Shown here in pieces: positions 16,371-18,988 of a stretch of DNA of 18,988 nucleotides. The DNA is from Anaerolineae bacterium. Its GTDB lineage: Bacteria; Chloroflexota; Anaerolineae; Aggregatilineales; Phototrophicaceae. The position numbers and the translations under genes were made by a program. The stretch lies in assembly GCA_028284565.1 (NCBI GenBank), contig JANQRM010000209.1, forward strand, positions 1 through 18,988. The letters run 5' to 3'. The notes under the pieces were generated by a model. The model was given only the letters and a program-made list of their open reading frames with translations, searched no databases and was not told the origin of the DNA. Position 1 is the stretch's first letter; every line of letters starts with the position of its first letter.

Positions 16371-16597
16371 CCCAATACGTCATCAGTTACAAAGCCGGTG
16401 GTCAACCGCATTGGATTATCGGACGCAAACACTGCACAAGTTTGGAAAAGGCGAGGGAAGCCTTGAATGATTACAAGGCGAAACAACCCAACAGTGTGTT
16501 AATAAATTTGCTTATGACTTTGCGGTATTACCAAAACGGATGCTTAAAGTGTACGTCCGAGAACACCCTTCGTACGGCCATTCAACCAATGAGCTGA
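16367..16597 (+). CDS. Small unknown protein coupled to the LexA-like HTH gene
   Basis: A 76-aa protein not assigned to a family. It begins TQYVISYKAGGQPHWIIGRK, a beta-hairpin-like stretch, followed by a helix (SLEKAREALNDYKAKQPN) and a tail with two cysteines (NGCLKC). Its start overlaps the stop of the HTH gene in ATGA, and it has a strong ribosome site (GAGGAGG, seven bases upstream) inside that gene. This makes a two-gene operon closed by the terminator at 16609-16640. A role as partner or modulator of the HTH protein is a guess from context only. Confidence 0.6.
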   Translation: MTQYVISYKAGGQPHWIIGRKHCTSLEKAREALNDYKAKQPNSVLINLLMTLRYYQNGCLKCTSENTLRTAIQPMS

Positions 16598-16608
16598 AAG
16601 TTTTCCAT

Positions 16609-16640
16609 CACTGTGGGTAAATATCTCCCAAGTGTTTTTT
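16609..16640 (+). terminator. Rho-independent terminator of the LexA-like operon
   Basis: CACT-T-GGG (16609-16617, one bulged G at 16613) pairs with CCC-A-AGTG (16627-16634) around a 9-base loop. It is followed at once by six T (16635-16640). The stop codon of the small coupled gene is only 12 bases before the stem. There is no T-run on the opposite side, so it works for the plus strand only. Confidence 0.7.
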
Positions 16641-16728
16641 CATTACTGAGAAACAAAACTTGTCATGATTTACTCATAACTTACCTACGAATATGATGAG
16701 AAGTTGGTATATCGGCTGTATCGACAAA

Positions 16729-17967
16729 TCACTGGTCGACGATCGTCGGCATCGTTTGGTTATCTAAGACAGATGCAAATAATCGTCGCTTGCGGTCTTC
16801 TATCACTGCGTGTAGATCGTCTAAATCAGTTGGTTCGGCGTTGTTAGTAGAATACAGGTAGTTCTCTGCCATGGTCGTTATAACTTCGTGCATAGCTTCT
16901 ACCAGACCAGTACGCACAATCGGATATAGCTCATGATTCTTGAAATACGTTCCCGTGACTTTGGTTGGATCTGTTAAATCAAAAATTCCCGATACAACAC
17001 TTAGAAACCCGTCGATATACTTCTCAGGATTGTTTATGAGCTTCTCAATCATAGACTCGTCAGCTGACTGCATCCTTGAAAATGTAACCTTCGCGGCTTC
17101 GCTGTCAATTGCCACAATGTCTTCTCCGGAAAGCATGACATTACCCAAATTCCCTCTTGCAAAATAGAGAATGCGATCATTGTTACCCATCAAAGCATCT
17201 GTGACAATCATAGTTACTAGCTGACGTTGAAAGATAGGATTCTCAAAACGAATCATGAGCTTCTGAACACGATGCTGCATCTTCCAATCACCGGGTTCAT
17301 CGTCTTGTATTGCTGTGTTCGTAAGCAATTGGTGTAGGCTGTGTCCTTTAACCGTTTCCATTACACGTAGAAACTTCAACGGCTTTGCTTCGTGACTGTC
17401 TATGTCTGTATGAACTAGGCCAATAGGTGTTTCATGTTTTTCAGAAGCCTTAATTATATCTCTCTGTTCACTTGAATTGGTTTTGACGATTCTAGCATGG
17501 GGAACCAATACACTTGCATCGTGTAGCATCTCGTCAGCAAGCTCAACCACGTCTCTATTGGCTTCATATTCAGGTTTGACTACGACTTCCTCTACTTCCC
17601 CTCCTTGACTTTGAAAGAAGTACACACCTCCGCTCACACCTTCGTCTGATTTTTTTACTGCCGTCGTATATTTCCTCCAGCGTTTATTCTTTAACGGTTT
17701 GTCAAACACTGTTGCCGGATAGCGTTGTACAGTCAAATTTTGAGTAGAATCCGTCGTTTTTCGACTAAGGTTGAGCAAGTTTAGTACGGCTTGATTGCCA
17801 ATCGTCCGTTGGAGATGCATCACTAATTCAGGTGTCAGTGTCTCCTGGTCACTATTTTCGAGCACCTGTTCCATACGTTGCGAACGAGGCTGTTGCTTAG
17901 CGCTTCCGGATTCCGTTTTAGGCGTTGACGATGCTGGCTTTCTCTTTCTGGGAGTAAAATCAGCCAT
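16729..17967 (-). CDS. Putative eCIS-type effector with actin-fragmin/PI-kinase-like domain
   Basis: A 412-aa protein without signal peptide or membrane helix. Residues 1-45 are low-complexity and rich in Lys, Ser, Thr and Gln. Residues 52-61 read LQRTIGNQAV, followed by VQR at 80-82; this LQRxxGNxxV motif is what I know from N-termini of proteins carrying the DUF4157/eCIS core domain. Residues 110-300 look like an atypical kinase of the actin-fragmin kinase/PI3-4 kinase group: GGVYFF glycine-type strand, VVVKP with candidate ATP lysine K131, a hinge-like VMETVKGHSLHQLL at 202-215, the catalytic loop GNNDR (candidate base D264), GNLGN with metal ligand N276, and AID with metal Asp D288. All core residues look intact. 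The remainder is helical. AAGGG lies about 6-7 bases before the ATG. No sheath, tube or baseplate gene is in the window, so delivery is inferred. A resident kinase is the alternative. Confidence 0.65.
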   Translation of the reverse strand: MADFTPRKRKPASSTPKTESGSAKQQPRSQRMEQVLENSDQETLTPELVMHLQRTIGNQAVLNLLNLSRKTTDSTQNLTVQRYPATVFDKPLKNKRWRKYTTAVKKSDEGVSGGVYFFQSQGGEVEEVVVKPEYEANRDVVELADEMLHDASVLVPHARIVKTNSSEQRDIIKASEKHETPIGLVHTDIDSHEAKPLKFLRVMETVKGHSLHQLLTNTAIQDDEPGDWKMQHRVQKLMIRFENPIFQRQLVTMIVTDALMGNNDRILYFARGNLGNVMLSGEDIVAIDSEAAKVTFSRMQSADESMIEKLINNPEKYIDGFLSVVSGIFDLTDPTKVTGTYFKNHELYPIVRTGLVEAMHEVITTMAENYLYSTNNAEPTDLDDLHAVIEDRKRRLFASVLDNQTMPTIVDQ

Positions 17968-17994
17968 GATAAGCCCTTTTTATTATTCACTTAT

Positions 17995-18023
17995 ACTATA
18001 TCTGACCATAGAACTCTCTTCAA
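17995..18023 (-). promoter_or_regulatory. Sigma-70-like promoter of the kinase-like gene
   Basis: On the minus strand TTGAAG (18018-18023) and TATAGT (17995-18000) are spaced by exactly 17 bases, close to the TTGACA/TATAAT consensus. The ATG is about 28 bases further on. The repeated nonamer (as GTCAGATAT on this strand) overlaps the -10 element. Confidence 0.5.
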
Positions 18024-18318
18024 ATTCAGGGACATTTATTGGGCGGCAACGCAATCCATTTTCTCGCATGTTCTATCTATAGTCACAATTACACCCGAAT
18101 TCCTCAGGCTTCTCGTGCGGTGAACCATTCATGGGTTGTGTCGTCGGGCGACTCCAATAGGTCCGCTGTCTATAGTTGCGTCGTTCTACATTCCGTCGTG
18201 CCGATACTGGAGAGTTGCAATCCACAAATCGCGTTACGGCTTATCTCGAGTTTTCACCCAATTGAGATGGCGTTCGCCCGACACTTCTGAGTGTAGTTGG
18301 CTACCTTGCAACCGAATC
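18024..18318. other. Intergenic stretch without a supported gene
   Basis: About 300 bases between the two minus-strand genes. Short overlapping frames are present on the plus strand but lack ribosome sites and protein-like composition. A partial inverted repeat (AGTTGG-C-TAC at 18295-18304 / GTACCAACT at 18332-18340) straddles the end of the small membrane gene and could act as a weak terminator; no T-run is seen. Confidence 0.4.
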
Positions 18319-18507
18319 TTATGCTTGTAGTGTACCAACTGTGATCATCGTGATGACAGCTATCAAAACGAAGACTAGTATTAGGCGATCGTGCAATCTA
18401 AGAGAATGTCCTTTGTTGAGAGACGCTACCAGTTGATGTTCCTGTGCTTTACGTAACTTTTCTGCCCGATAGAGTTTGTCGAGTTCATAGTCATTTGAGC
18501 TGTACAT
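18319..18507 (-). CDS. Small single-helix membrane protein
   Basis: A 62-aa protein. Residues 1-38 are charged and helical (YRAEKLRKAQEHQL), and residues 43-60 are one membrane helix (LILVFVLIAVITMITVG), leaving almost no tail outside. The start has GAGAGGA nine bases upstream. Small proteins of this layout, a cytoplasmic amphipathic helix plus a C-terminal anchor, are frequent as unnamed genes in Chloroflexota. No function can be assigned. Confidence 0.5.
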   Translation of the reverse strand: MYSSNDYELDKLYRAEKLRKAQEHQLVASLNKGHSLRLHDRLILVFVLIAVITMITVGTLQA

Positions 18508-18585
18508 GAGTTGTGTCCTCTCGGTTTGGTAGTTTGGTGAAAATTGAAGATGATTACAGCATGCGTCATTGGAGGAACAGAGTCA

Positions 18586-18671
18586 CCCGCCCTCAGGGCG
18601 GGAGAGGGGGCGGAGACGTGGAACAAGGAGTGAACGTAGCTAGGTTTGGCACCACCAACGAGCCACGTCTC
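18586..18671. repeat. Two strong hairpins upstream of the LuxR-type gene
   Basis: CCCGCCCT (18586-18593) and AGGGCGGG (18595-18602) form an 8-bp GC-rich palindrome around a single base. GAGACGTGG (18613-18621) and CCACGTCTC (18663-18671) form a perfect 9-bp stem around 41 bases. Together they make a compact folded block of 86 bases, GC-rich against AT-rich flanks. It could be a structured leader or small RNA, or an interspersed repeat element. No T-run follows. Confidence 0.5.
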
Positions 18672-18756
18672 GCATATGGTATAGTATGGACATTCACTTA
18701 ACGTCAATCGTCAACGCGATACGAAACAATGGATACCATATAATTGGGTATGAGCC

Positions 18757-18988
18757 ATGGCATATGATGAGCCTCCATCGAGTCAATTGCTGGTTGAGCC
18801 GCTCTCGGAGCGAGAACAAGACATCATTCGTGGGATCAGTGAGGGATTATCAAACGCCGACCTTGCAGAACGCCTTTTTCTTGCACCTAGCACGGTCAAA
18901 TGGTATATCCGTCAACTTAATCAGAAATTGTACACGAGTAACCGAAAGGATATTGTCAGACGCACACATGAACTTGGCTTGCTAGAAT
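18757..18988 (+). CDS. LuxR-type HTH regulator, N-terminal part (runs off the window)
   Basis: The 77 visible residues form a complete LuxR/GerE helix-turn-helix: EPLSEREQDIIRGISEGLSN at 14-33, ADLAERLFLAPSTVKWYI at 34-51, then LNQKLYTSNRKDIVRR and HELGLL. The HTH is at the start rather than the end of the protein, and the frame is open to the window end. In Chloroflexota such an N-terminal HTH is usually followed by a STAND-type ATPase and TPR or WD40 repeats; that part is outside the window and is inferred. The ATG at 18757 directly follows an in-frame TGA, so it is the first possible start; GAG just before it is only a weak ribosome site. A hairpin block lies about 85 bases upstream. Confidence 0.75.
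   Translation, partial: MAYDEPPSSQLLVEPLSEREQDIIRGISEGLSNADLAERLFLAPSTVKWYIRQLNQKLYTSNRKDIVRRTHELGLLE

Noticed and set aside
18513..18701. 62-codon plus-strand frame over the double hairpin
   Set aside because: Its Gly/Arg-rich middle is the translation of the GC-rich hairpin block, not a protein-like sequence.
18686..18985. 99-codon plus-strand frame overlapping the LuxR-type gene
   Set aside because: It runs in a different frame through a clear LuxR helix-turn-helix and has no motif of its own.
1..18988. tRNA genes and CRISPR arrays
   Set aside because: No cloverleaf with a T-arm GGTTCGA-type core outside genes was found, and no regularly spaced short repeats.

Overview
The window looks like a chromosomal accessory region of a Chloroflexota (Anaerolineae-like) bacterium. 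This is inferred from family types, not from a marker gene. Typical of that phylum are: a two-helix membrane protein with a pentapeptide-repeat tail, small SpoIIAA/STAS-like proteins, a protein opening with a LuxR-type helix-turn-helix, large secreted Thr/Pro-rich proteins with TolB-like (PD40) propellers and an SH3b domain, and Ig-like adhesive repeats. No tRNA, rRNA, CRISPR array or intact insertion sequence was found.

Layout. (1) 1-2888: a primase-helicase gene of mobile-element type, broken by a one-base frameshift near 2005, abutting a 38-codon fragment of a short-chain dehydrogenase. (2) 2889-6257: an AT-rich, gene-poor stretch with a GTPase-fold protein lacking its nucleotide-binding motifs, a tiny membrane protein, a C-terminal scrap of a phage terminase large subunit, two divergently transcribed STAS-like paralogues and a probably decayed gene. 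(3) 6258-7971: two minus-strand membrane proteins, one with pentapeptide repeats, plus the tail of a second copy of that gene. (4) 8213-14457: a two-gene plus-strand unit of very large secreted proteins (1095 and 972 aa); the second ends in three exact-period 450-bp repeats. An AT-rich block of about 2.4 kb spans the end of the first gene and the start of the second, so both look chimeric. (5) 14562-15952: an MFS transporter with a clear terminator. (6) 16149-16640: a LexA-type HTH protein lacking a protease domain, translationally coupled to a small unknown protein and closed by a terminator. (7) 16729-18023: a 412-aa protein with an 'LQRTIGNQAV' N-terminal motif of the type seen on eCIS-associated toxins and a kinase domain of actin-fragmin/PI-kinase type, with its own sigma-70-like promoter. 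(8) 18319-18988: a one-helix membrane peptide, a hairpin-rich intergenic segment, and the start of a LuxR-HTH regulator cut off by the window end.

The best candidate for something undescribed is the minus-strand protein at 16729-17967, a possible injected or exported kinase effector with no delivery genes nearby. The region as a whole reads as an integration and decay hotspot, with broken pieces of primase, terminase, dehydrogenase and pentapeptide genes lying among surface and signalling genes.
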